From NCBI GenBank assembly GCA_004554245.1, contig SFND01000005.1, positions 1 through 64,000 of the forward strand: a stretch of 64,000 bases of DNA. Reading direction: 5' to 3'. Both the position numbers and the translations under genes were made by a program. This document shows, piece by piece, positions 56,607 through 64,000 of the stretch. The notes beneath the pieces are model-generated. The model was not told where the DNA came from. It saw nothing but the letters and a program-made list of their open reading frames with translations, and ran no database searches. Position 1 is the first letter of the stretch; each line of letters opens with the position of its first letter. Source of the stretch: Oribacterium sp. GTDB lineage: Bacteria; Bacillota_A; Clostridia; Lachnospirales; Lachnospiraceae.

Positions 56607-57920
56607 TCACCCCATGAGTCCTCTCCGGTCGCGAAGGACGGCGAGGATCGAGAGCGCGAGCATGATACCGACGGTGAGGACGACGGTGACCATCGCGCCG
56701 GCGATGCCGACGTGATCCGCGAGGATGCCGATGATCTGTGGGACGAGGATGCCGCCGATGGCGCTGATGCCGGTGAGGAGCGAGAGGCCCATGGTGGAGC
56801 CTTCGATGATCGGGCCGGCGGCTGCGACGGTGGTCGGGTAGATGGCACTCATGCCGAGACCGAGTACGGCGATGATGATGGCCGCCATCGTCGCGGTGTG
56901 GGTGTTCACGAGGAGCACGATCGCGACGAAATCGATGAGGGCGCTCACGAGGATGATCTGAAGCTTATTCACATTCTGGAAGAACTGCGCGGTACCCACG
57001 CGACCGGCCATCATCATGACCCAGGTGACGGATACCATCGCGGTGGCGAGCGCGCTCGTCATGACCCCAGTGTCCTTCAGGTAAGTGACGAACCAGCCGT
57101 TCACGGTGTTCTCGAAGCCGACGTACATGAACATGATGAAGGTGATGATCAGGAAGCTGCGGTTCGTGAGCAGTGCCTGAAGATTCGGCGCGCCGGCAGG
57201 CTGTCCCTGCTCAATGCATCCGGCGTCACTGCCGTCACCACCCTGCGCTGCATCGGCAGCCGGGTTCGGCATGGTGCCTTCCGGTTTCGCTGTGCTGCAG
57301 CCATCTGCGTGGTGGTCGCCTGCATTGGCCGTGGACGGCTGCGGCTCCTCGAGCATCCGGTAGTCCATGGTCCAGTAGTTCAGCGGGAAGATCGCGCCGG
57401 AGACGCAGAGGATGTACATGATGATGCGCCACGGGAAGCCGAGGGCGAGGAGCGCGGCCATGATGAAGGGACTCGCGAAGGCTCCGACAGCGAAGGTGGT
57501 GTGCAGGATGTTCAGGTACTTCGTCGAGCTGTTTGTCGCGACGTTCATCGCGAGGTTGTTGATAATCGTGACGGTGCCCTTCGTGATGCCGAGGACGAAC
57601 ACCAGTAGGTACATGAAGGCGACCGGCGGGTGGATCGTCAGTAGCAACATGACGATCGGCGAGAGGCTGGTGATGGCGACCACGACCACGCGATGCGAGA
57701 AGTGGCGCTTCGCGAGCGGATAGATGATGGAGGCGCAGAAATTGCCGATCGCGAGGATGCTGATCAGGCCGCCTGCGACCGCGTAGTTCAGCTGCTCCTC
57801 CTCGATGAGATGCGGCAGGATCGCACCGAAAATCGTGATGACCGCACCGCTCAGGATGTAGCCGAGGTAGAGGTGGTTCAGCACCCGCCATTTGAGTTCC
57901 TTTGTGATTTCCATATTCAT
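56607..57920 (-). CDS. MFS transporter
   Basis: A 437-aa major facilitator with 12 helices. N-terminal LGYILSGAVITIFGAILPHL and the loop 2-3 region YPLAKRHFSHR fit sugar- or metabolite-type MFS carriers. The central cytoplasmic loop between helices 6 and 7 is enlarged by an Ala/Gly/Asp-rich insertion (about 196-248, PSTANAGDHHADG...). Substrate not deducible. The ATG has GAGG upstream. Confidence 0.88.
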   Translation of the reverse strand: MNMEITKELKWRVLNHLYLGYILSGAVITIFGAILPHLIEEEQLNYAVAGGLISILAIGNFCASIIYPLAKRHFSHRVVVVAITSLSPIVMLLLTIHPPVAFMYLLVFVLGITKGTVTIINNLAMNVATNSSTKYLNILHTTFAVGAFASPFIMAALLALGFPWRIIMYILCVSGAIFPLNYWTMDYRMLEEPQPSTANAGDHHADGCSTAKPEGTMPNPAADAAQGGDGSDAGCIEQGQPAGAPNLQALLTNRSFLIITFIMFMYVGFENTVNGWFVTYLKDTGVMTSALATAMVSVTWVMMMAGRVGTAQFFQNVNKLQIILVSALIDFVAIVLLVNTHTATMAAIIIAVLGLGMSAIYPTTVAAAGPIIEGSTMGLSLLTGISAIGGILVPQIIGILADHVGIAGAMVTVVLTVGIMLALSILAVLRDRRGLMG

Positions 57921-58040
57921 AAACCTCGTTTCAAAAATTCACATTTAGAATCAGTTTAGCACACTTCCCGGAAAAAACCGAATTGCAGGCAGGCGAATGA
58001 GGAAAAAGCAGCCGGACTAAGAGTAACAGTTCTGCCTACT

Positions 58041-58182
58041 CAGAAAAATGTGTTAAATCTTATTGTATTGATCTGGAAAAATGTGTATAGTTCAAGTGAA
58101 TAATTCAGAAAAATGTGCGTAATTCGACTTGAAAACGCAGAAAAATGTGTGAATGTTGCTTCGATAATTGCAGAAAAATGTG
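58041..58182 (+). repeat. five phased 12-bp direct repeats upstream of the DUF4143 gene
   Basis: cagaaaaatgtg occurs at 58041, 58106, 58138 and 58171, and tggaaaaatgtg at 58074. Start-to-start spacings are 33, 32, 32 and 33 bp, i.e. three helical turns, so all lie on one face of the DNA. The last copy ends 38 bp before the start codon at 58221. Confidence 0.88.
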
Positions 58183-58220
58183 CTACAACAGTGTGAGATT
58201 CAGGAAGGACGGTGATTCTC

Positions 58221-59513
58221 ATGAAACGAAATGCGATACAGGCATTAATTAAATGGAAAAACAGCGAAGATCGGAAGCCGATGGTGCTGAAGGGTGCCCG
58301 ACAGGTCGGAAAAACATGGCTGATGAAATCATTTGGGCGCGATTATTATGATAATTTCGTTTATTTCAACTTTGATGAGGAAGATGAGCTGAAATCCATT
58401 TTTGAAGCAAATAAAAATCCGCAGCGGATAATCGAACTTCTCTCCATGATTGTGGGCGAAAAAATACTGCCGGGAAAAACGCTGATTATCTTCGATGAGA
58501 TTCAGGAATGCCCGGAGGCGCTCAACACGTTGAAATACTTCAAAGAGAAAGCAAATGAATACCATGTGATTGCCGCCGGAAGTCTGCTCGGTACACTTCT
58601 GGCACAGCCGAAATCGTACCCTGTTGGAATGGTAAATCTGCTGGACATCTATCCCATGACTTTTGATGAATTTCTGGAGGCAAGCGACGAACGCCTATAT
58701 GCTTATTATTGCAGCATCCAGAAGGGGCAGGTGATTGAAGATGTTTTCCACAACCGACTGCTGGAGGCGTATAACTATTACCTGATTATCGGCGGAATGC
58801 CAGAGTGCGTTTCTTCGTGGATCACACATAAAGATCCGGCAAAGATCACGCAGATTCAGCGCGAACTGATAGAGGTTTATGAGAACGACTTCTCCAAGCA
58901 CAACGGAAAAGTCAACAGCGGCCGGATTTTGATGGTGTTCCGAAGCATTGTCTCGCAGCTTGCAAAGTCAAACGAGAAGTTCATGTACGGTGCGGTCCGG
59001 GAGGGGAGCCGTGCACGTGACTTTGAAGAAGCGATTGAGTGGCTGGTTTCTGCCGGGATGTTAAACCGTATCTACAATGTTTCCAAGGCAGAACATCCAC
59101 TTGCTGCTTTTGATAAGCTGGACCAGTTCAAGCTGTTTATGTTTGATACCGGTTTGCTCAAGCATATGGCCGGTATTGACAACAGCGCTATTCTGTTGAA
59201 AACGGATTTTCAGTTCAAAGGGCCATTGACAGAAAATTACATTCTGCAACAGCTCCGTGGACAATTTGAGGTGGATCCTCGTTACTACTCGGACAAAAAC
59301 AGTGAAATTGATTTTCTTATCCAGCATGGCACAGAGGTCATTCCGGTAGAGGCTAAGGGCGGCGAGGACAGATCTGCGCCGTCGTTCAAAAAGTACATTG
59401 CGGACCATCATCCTGAACACGCGCTTCGGTATTCCAGACGCGGCTATCGAAAAGACGGTGCAATTACAAATTTACCGCTGTATCTGGCACGGAAAACGAA
59501 AGAACTGCTTTGA
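58221..59513 (+). CDS. AAA ATPase with DUF4143 C-terminal domain
   Basis: A 430-aa protein of the widespread ATPase-DUF4143 family. Walker A LKGARQVGKTWLM (residues about 23-35), Walker B TLIIFDEIQECPEAL, then DUF4143 with a PD-(D/E)XK-like end (EIDFLIQ ... PVEAKGG). Function is unknown; the family is patchily distributed and often in accessory regions. GTG 58212 or ATG 58221 could start it; ATG is better spaced from GGACGG. AT-rich codon use. Phased repeats upstream suggest tight control, perhaps by its own product. Confidence 0.88.
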   Translation: MKRNAIQALIKWKNSEDRKPMVLKGARQVGKTWLMKSFGRDYYDNFVYFNFDEEDELKSIFEANKNPQRIIELLSMIVGEKILPGKTLIIFDEIQECPEALNTLKYFKEKANEYHVIAAGSLLGTLLAQPKSYPVGMVNLLDIYPMTFDEFLEASDERLYAYYCSIQKGQVIEDVFHNRLLEAYNYYLIIGGMPECVSSWITHKDPAKITQIQRELIEVYENDFSKHNGKVNSGRILMVFRSIVSQLAKSNEKFMYGAVREGSRARDFEEAIEWLVSAGMLNRIYNVSKAEHPLAAFDKLDQFKLFMFDTGLLKHMAGIDNSAILLKTDFQFKGPLTENYILQQLRGQFEVDPRYYSDKNSEIDFLIQHGTEVIPVEAKGGEDRSAPSFKKYIADHHPEHALRYSRRGYRKDGAITNLPLYLARKTKELL

Positions 59514-59544
59514 GTGAGTTGTGGCGAATGAGGAGTAGCCTCAA

Positions 59545-59630
59545 ACTTCCTGGGAGAGCCGGGATGGCATCTTCACCCCCGGCTAAACTGTTACGCTCTC
59601 TGAACTGGCTCTCCGGGCCGCTTCCTGCAT
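59545..59630. repeat. imperfect hairpin between the DUF4143 gene and glnS
   Basis: gggagagccggg / ctggctctccggg-type arms with agccgggatgg and cccccggct inside. Composition is like the long hairpin elements but the sequence is diverged. It may terminate the DUF4143 transcript. Confidence 0.4.
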
Positions 59631-59636
59631 ATCCCC

Positions 59637-59666
59637 TTGTATAACGGCGCCCCGATATGCTATAAT
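59637..59666 (+). promoter_or_regulatory. glnS promoter
   Basis: TTGTAT (59637-59642), 18-bp spacer, TATAAT (59661-59666) with TGC just before it (extended -10). Confidence 0.7.
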
Positions 59667-59697
59667 TTTGGGTACTTCATTTTTAGGAGGCTATACT

Positions 59698-61404
59698 ATG
59701 TCTATGGAAACAAGAAACGAGAACGGCGTGCTGGAGGAGAAGGCTCCAGAGTCGAAGCATTTCATCGAGCGTGAGATCGAGAAGGATCTTGCCGAGGGCG
59801 TTTATGACCACGTACATACACGATTCCCACCGGAGCCGAACGGTTATCTGCATATCGGCCATGCGAAGTCGATCATTCTGAATTCCGGAATGGCGCAGGA
59901 GTACCATGGACAGTTTAACCTCCGCTTCGATGACACGAACCCGATGAAGGAGAAGACCGAATTCGTCGAGGCCATCGAGCGTGACGTAAAGTGGCTCGGT
60001 GCCGACTTCGAGGACCGCATTTTCTTCGCGTCCGATTACTTCGATATCATGTATGAGAAGGCCCTCCTTCTGATTAAGAAGGGACTCGCCTTCGTCGATG
60101 ATCTCACCGCAGAGCAGATCACCGAGTACCGTGGCGACTTCACGAACCCTGGAAAGGAGTCCCCGAACCGTAACCGTCCGATCGAAGAGAACCTTCAGCT
60201 CTTCCAGGACATGAAGGACGGCAAGTACGCAGACGGTACCCTGACCCTTCGTGCGAAGATCGACATGGCATCCCCGAACCTGAACATGCGTGACCCGATC
60301 ATCTACCGTGTAGCCCACATGCATCACCACAACACCGGTGACAAGTGGTGCATCTACCCGATGTACGATTTCGCACACCCGATCGAGGACGCCGTAGAGG
60401 GCATCACGCACTCCCTCTGCACACTGGAGTTCGAAGATCATCGCCCGCTCTATGACTGGGTTGTTAAGAATTGTGATTTCCCGCACCCGCCTCGCCAGAT
60501 CGAGTTCGCGAAGCTGTATCTGACCAATGTTGTCACCGGTAAGCGTTACATCAAGAAGCTGGTAGAGGATGGCGTCGTAGATGGATGGGACGATCCACGT
60601 CTCGTCACCATCGCGGCTCTTCGTCGTCGTGGCTACACACCGGAGTCCCTCCGTCAGTTCGTCACCCTGAGCGGTATCTCGAAGGCGAACTCCAGCTGTG
60701 ACATCAGTCTCCTCGAGTACTGTATCCGCGAGGACCTGAAGCTGAAGGATAAGCGTATGATGGCCGTCATTGACCCGATCAAGCTGGTGATCGACAACTA
60801 TCCGGAGGGCCAGACCGAGATGCTCGAGGTGCCGAATAACCTCGAGAATGAGGAACTCGGCAGCCGTCAGGTTCCGTTCTCCCGCGAGCTTTACATCGAG
60901 CGCGACGACTTCATGATCGATCCGCCGAAGAAGTATAAGCGGCTCTATGTCGACAACGAGGTCCGCCTCATGTCCGCATATTTCGTAAAGGCGACCTCCT
61001 ACGAGACCGACGCCGATGGAAAGGTGACCGTCGTTCACTGCACCTATGATCCGGAAACCAAGTCGGGCTCTGGCTTCACGGGACGTAAGGTGAAGGGCAC
61101 GATCCACTGGGTCAATGCTCCGACCGCAGGTCAGGTGACCGTCCGTCTGTATGAGCAGCTGATCGACGAAGAGAAGGGCAAGCTGAACGACGACGGCACC
61201 CTGAACTTCAACCCGAACTCCCTCACTGTCGTAGAGAACTGCATGGTCGAGCCGGAGCTCATGGACGTGAAGGCATACGACAGCTTCCAGTTCGTACGAA
61301 ACGGCTTCTTCTGCGTCGACAGTAAGGACTCCACCGAAGGCCACCCGGTCTACAACCGCATCGTCGGCCTGAAGTCCAGCTTCAAGCTCCCGACCCAGGC
61401 CTGA
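59698..61404 (+). CDS. glnS: glutaminyl-tRNA synthetase
   Basis: A 568-aa class I synthetase charging tRNA-Gln directly. HIGH motif in PNGYLHIGHAKS (residues about 41-52), FDDTNP, GWDDPRLVTIAALRRRG, and the C-terminal anticodon-binding barrels (RELYIERDDFMIDPP onward). The KMSKS-equivalent site reads VVTGKRYI rather than the MSKR of the E. coli enzyme; the Lys is kept. ATG 59698 follows AGGAGG; the ORF could extend 10 codons. The GTCTGAC repeat follows the stop. Confidence 0.95.
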   Translation: MSMETRNENGVLEEKAPESKHFIEREIEKDLAEGVYDHVHTRFPPEPNGYLHIGHAKSIILNSGMAQEYHGQFNLRFDDTNPMKEKTEFVEAIERDVKWLGADFEDRIFFASDYFDIMYEKALLLIKKGLAFVDDLTAEQITEYRGDFTNPGKESPNRNRPIEENLQLFQDMKDGKYADGTLTLRAKIDMASPNLNMRDPIIYRVAHMHHHNTGDKWCIYPMYDFAHPIEDAVEGITHSLCTLEFEDHRPLYDWVVKNCDFPHPPRQIEFAKLYLTNVVTGKRYIKKLVEDGVVDGWDDPRLVTIAALRRRGYTPESLRQFVTLSGISKANSSCDISLLEYCIREDLKLKDKRMMAVIDPIKLVIDNYPEGQTEMLEVPNNLENEELGSRQVPFSRELYIERDDFMIDPPKKYKRLYVDNEVRLMSAYFVKATSYETDADGKVTVVHCTYDPETKSGSGFTGRKVKGTIHWVNAPTAGQVTVRLYEQLIDEEKGKLNDDGTLNFNPNSLTVVENCMVEPELMDVKAYDSFQFVRNGFFCVDSKDSTEGHPVYNRIVGLKSSFKLPTQA

Positions 61405-61408
61405 GTTT

Positions 61409-61476
61409 ATGGGGTCTGACCCCATAAACTATGACTTTAGAATTTGTTTATAAAAATTTAATGGGGTCAGACCCCC
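61409..61476. repeat. GGGGTCTGACCCC element, copy 6
   Basis: tggggtctgacccca (61411-61425) and tggggtcagaccccc (about 61462-61476) around a core in the reverse orientation of copies 3-4 (actttagaatttg ... aaaaattta). Right flank ttacgaaattc. Confidence 0.85.
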
Positions 61477-61542
61477 TTACGAAATTCGAACATTTGTAAC
61501 CACGATGCGGGTATGTATATATCGGCGAAATCGTGGTATGAT

Positions 61543-61626
61543 AGCAGTATCGAATTTGTAGATTCTAAGCGATACAAATGAAAAATGGACTGGTGGTGCC
61601 TGACAGCAGTATCGATTTGTAGATTC
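61543..61626 (+). repeat. direct repeat upstream of the YtxH-like gene
   Basis: gcagtatcgaatttgtagattc at 61543-61564 and gcagtatcgatttgtagattc at 61606-61626, 63 bp apart, differing by one base deletion. TATGAT near 61536 may be a -10 element just before the first copy. Confidence 0.75.
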
Positions 61627-61688
61627 AGATACGGAAGACACCGAAATGAAGAAACGGGCTGAAAGCGGCCCGGATGGAGGATATCGTT

Positions 61689-62378
61689 ATGGGCAAGAAA
61701 AAAGGTTTAGGTGGTCTCGTCGGATTCGCTGCACTGGTCGGCGGTGTTGCCGCCGCTGTATCCTATCTCTACAAGTATGAGAAGTTTTCCGAGGAGGTCG
61801 ATCAGGACTTCACGGATGTGCTCGAGTCCGCTTCAGAGGTGAAGGACTCCGCGAAGAGATCCTACACGACCCTGAAGAACAGCCAGACGAAGGAAGATTT
61901 CAAGACCGCAGCGAAGGACATCGGTGTAGCCGCAAAGAACCTCGCCGTCGATGCGAAGAACCTTGCGGTCGACGCAAGCAAGGACGCATACAAGACCGTA
62001 AAGGAAGCCCTCGATGAGAAGCTCAGAAGCTGCGACGAGGATGATGATGTCGTCGATGAGAACGTCGAGCACATCTCGTATCCATATGTAGATGACGAGG
62101 ACGCAAAGTCAGATGCCGAAGAGGTGAAGGCGGAGTCTGCGGAAAAGGCGGAGGATATCGACATCGAGCCAGAGGATGACGGCGACGTCGAGGTAGAGTT
62201 CTTCACGACGGATGCGGATGACGCAGACGCGAAGACAGAAGCGACCGGGAAGGACGCCGAGCCGAAGGCAGAGGAGCCTGCAAAGGACGCGGCTACAAAG
62301 GCCGCTGTAGATGCCGCAACCGAAGTGAAGCAGGAAGCGGAGGAAGCAGAAGCCACTGCAACCATCACAGAAGAGTAA
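61689..62378 (+). CDS. YtxH-like protein with long acidic tail
   Basis: A 229-aa protein. A single N-terminal membrane helix (GLVGFAALVGGVAAAVSYLY) is followed by a helical region with a repeated NLAVDAK unit and a long Asp/Glu/Ala-rich tail, which is predicted disordered. The layout resembles YtxH/general stress proteins, but the tail is specific. ATG 61689 follows GGAGGA. No catalytic motif. Confidence 0.7.
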   Translation: MGKKKGLGGLVGFAALVGGVAAAVSYLYKYEKFSEEVDQDFTDVLESASEVKDSAKRSYTTLKNSQTKEDFKTAAKDIGVAAKNLAVDAKNLAVDASKDAYKTVKEALDEKLRSCDEDDDVVDENVEHISYPYVDDEDAKSDAEEVKAESAEKAEDIDIEPEDDGDVEVEFFTTDADDADAKTEATGKDAEPKAEEPAKDAATKAAVDAATEVKQEAEEAEATATITEE

Positions 62379-62429
62379 TAGAAAACGGAAAAGACAGGGC
62401 CCTCCGGGGCTTTGTCAGATCACCAGACA

Positions 62430-62468
62430 GCAAACGACCTGCCCCGCGAGGGACAGGTCGTTTGCCTT
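62430..62468. terminator. terminator between the YtxH-like gene and asnB
   Basis: gcaaacgacctgccc / gggacaggtcgtttgc stem (62430-62465) with loop gcga region; serves both converging genes. A smaller ggccctccggggc hairpin precedes it. Confidence 0.75.
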
Positions 62469-62509
62469 AGGGAGTATAGGTTAATACGGCTATGCCGTTA
62501 ACCATCGGA

Positions 62510-64000
62510 TTATTTTCCGGAGTCGCCGTAGTTTGAGAGGACGCGGGCGGATGGGTCGTTGACGGCGCATCCAGGCCAGGTCTTGTTCGGCATCCAGAAA
62601 TCGGTGACCATCTGGGACTGTCCCGGATAGTACTCTTCGAAGATTTCGCGGTAGAGGAGAGACTCCTTCGTGAACGGCCTCGCGTGCGTGTATTTCTGAC
62701 GCTTCTCCTCGAATTCCGCGTCGGTATACTGCTTCTCGGCGAACTCCGCGAGGTCATCCTTCATGGAGTGACCGACGGCGTCGGAGAAGGCGGCCTTCTC
62801 ACGCATGAGGATGTCCTCCGGCAGGAGATGATCGGCCTCGAACGCGTGGCGAAGGAGATACTTGCCCTTATGGTAGTGGTTCAGCTTCTTCTCCGGATCG
62901 ATGTGCATCACGTAGTCGACGAAGTCAATGTCTCCGAACGGTACGCGTGCCTCGAGAGAGTTTACGCTGATGCAGCGGTCGGCACGAAGCACATCGTACA
63001 TGTGCAGCTCGCGGATACGCTTCTCGGCTTCCTTCTGAAATTCCTCGGCGCTCGGTGCGAAATCGGTGTACTTGTAGCCGAAAAGCTCGTCGGAGATCTC
63101 ACCGGTCAGGAGTACACGGACATCAGACTGCTCGTGAATCGCCTTGCAGCAGAGATACATGCCGATGGACGCACGGATGGTGGTGATATCGTAGGTTCCG
63201 AGGGTGGCGATGACTTCCCGAAGGGCGGCCAGAACATCCTCACGGGACATGATGACCTCGTGATGGTTTGCGCCGATGTAGTCCGCGACCTCACGTGCAT
63301 ACTTGAGGTCGATCGCATCGACATCCATACCGATGGCGTAGGTCTCGATCGGCTTCTTCAGAAGCTTCTGAGAGATCGCACAGACGAGGGAGGAGTCGAG
63401 ACCACCGGAAAGCAGGAAGCCGACCGGTGCATCCGCGTCGAGACGCTTCTTCACACCCTCGACGAGAAGATCGTGGATGTTGTGGGCGACCTCCTCGAGA
63501 TCGTCGTGCGTGTTGTATTTGTGCACCACGGACAGATCGTGATAGCAGACGAACTGGCCATCCTTATAGTAGTGTCCTGGTGGAAATGGCTTGATTTCAT
63601 GGCAGAGACCCACGAGGTTCTTCGGCTCGGAGGCGAATGCCAGCGTGCCGTCGTCGGTGGTGCCATAGTAGAGGGGACGAATACCGATCGGATCCCGCGC
63701 CGCGATGTAGTCATTGGCCTCAGCATCGTAGATGATGAGCGCGAACTCCGCGTCGAGCATACGAAACATCTCGGTGCCGAGCTCACGCCAGAGCGGAAGC
63801 AGGATCTCGCAGTCAGAATCGGACTGGAAGGTATAGCCCTCCTTCGCGAGCTTCTCACGCAGCGGGCGGAAGCCGTAGATCTCGCCGTTGCAGACCACGT
63901 AGGAGCCATCCAGCTCGAACGGCTGCATGCCGGCGTCGGTCAGGCCCATGATGGCGAGACGATTGAAGCCGAGGTAGCCGTTACCGGTGTCGACGATACG
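62510..64000 (-). CDS. asnB: asparagine synthase (glutamine-hydrolysing), 5' end beyond the window
   Basis: The frame stays open to the window edge, so about 45 N-terminal residues, including the catalytic Cys2, are not seen. What is visible (496 codons) has the glutaminase domain (NGYLGFNRLAIMG, YVVCNGEIYGF, SDCEILLPLW) and the synthetase domain with the ATP-pyrophosphatase motif LLSGGLDSSLV and LTGEISDELFGYKY. It matches the about 530-residue bacterial AsnB. It makes asparagine from aspartate, glutamine and ATP. Confidence 0.94.
   Translation of the reverse strand, partial: RIVDTGNGYLGFNRLAIMGLTDAGMQPFELDGSYVVCNGEIYGFRPLREKLAKEGYTFQSDSDCEILLPLWRELGTEMFRMLDAEFALIIYDAEANDYIAARDPIGIRPLYYGTTDDGTLAFASEPKNLVGLCHEIKPFPPGHYYKDGQFVCYHDLSVVHKYNTHDDLEEVAHNIHDLLVEGVKKRLDADAPVGFLLSGGLDSSLVCAISQKLLKKPIETYAIGMDVDAIDLKYAREVADYIGANHHEVIMSREDVLAALREVIATLGTYDITTIRASIGMYLCCKAIHEQSDVRVLLTGEISDELFGYKYTDFAPSAEEFQKEAEKRIRELHMYDVLRADRCISVNSLEARVPFGDIDFVDYVMHIDPEKKLNHYHKGKYLLRHAFEADHLLPEDILMREKAAFSDAVGHSMKDDLAEFAEKQYTDAEFEEKRQKYTHARPFTKESLLYREIFEEYYPGQSQMVTDFWMPNKTWPGCAVNDPSARVLSNYGDSGK

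Noticed and set aside
1..64000. tRNA or rRNA genes
   Set aside because: No cloverleaf with the conserved TTCRANY loop and acceptor stem, and no rRNA segment, was recognised in either strand; a tRNAscan run would be decisive.

Overview
The window looks like a chromosomal segment of a Gram-positive anaerobe of the class Clostridia, most likely family Lachnospiraceae. This is inferred from gene content: DUF3791/DUF3990 genes, a high-molecular-weight rubredoxin, DUF815 and DUF1836 proteins, T-box and THF riboswitch leaders, AGGAGG ribosome binding sites, and a MetH without its activation domain. Core genes are GC-rich with C/G-ending codons. Several accessory genes (about 0.2-1.2, 2.1-2.8, 40.7-41.7, 46.6-48.6 and 58.2-59.5 kb) are visibly more AT-rich. 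No species can be named from the sequence alone, and no rRNA or tRNA gene was seen.

Layout. 0-5 kb is an accessory island: a DUF3990 trio, a RelB/YafQ toxin-antitoxin pair, remnants of a duplicated 135-aa gene, a DNA-primase remnant, a PD-(D/E)XK AAA-ATPase-like protein and a small XRE regulator. 5-7.3 kb: flavin reductase-rubredoxin and a MATE exporter. 7.5-14.1 kb: branched-chain amino acid synthesis (T-box, ilvA, DUF815 ATPase, ilvB, ilvN, ilvC). 15-25 kb: glucan/maltodextrin use (AraC regulator, glgP, ABC binding protein and two permeases, malQ, LacI regulator), with a palindromic LacI-type operator. 25-29 kb: band-7 protein, DUF1836, DegV, LytTR regulator. 29.5-35.5 kb: part of adenosylcobalamin synthesis (cbiB, a cobD-like aminotransferase, cbiP, a cobA/btuR-type adenosyltransferase, cbiC). 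35.7-41.8 kb: Lon-like AAA+ protein, membrane proteins, small unknown proteins and a truncated HipA. 41.8-46.4 kb: metH, metH activation protein and metF, which use the cobalamin and folate made or imported by neighbours. 46.6-48.6 kb: a probable ATPase-RloB defence operon. 48.7-51.4 kb: folC and a folate ECF transporter under a THF riboswitch. 51.5-64 kb: membrane protein, DUF3810 metalloprotease, M14 carboxypeptidase, MFS transporter, DUF4143 ATPase, glnS, a YtxH-like protein and a partial asnB.

The most unusual content is non-coding. Two intergenic regions 40 kb apart (14.4-14.9 and 54.3-54.7 kb) each carry six 35-bp sites with TATCCA/TGGATA arms exactly 23 bp apart, repeated every 72-75 bp. 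The second array is the reverse complement of the first in site order, site polarity and spacing, while the spacers have diverged. I know of no named element with this design.

The window also holds a family of about 220-bp hairpin elements with covarying arms, a family of three-hairpin elements, GGGGTCTGACCCC repeats next to the starts of three consecutive genes, and five helically phased 12-bp repeats upstream of the DUF4143 ATPase. Many conserved enzymes (CobD-like, CbiP, CbiC, MetH, MetH activation protein, FolC, FolT, MFS, LacI, band-7) carry in-frame Ala/Ser/Thr/Gly/Asp-rich insertions at different positions. The octamer GCATTGGC is clearly over-represented in and around these insertions and at gene boundaries.
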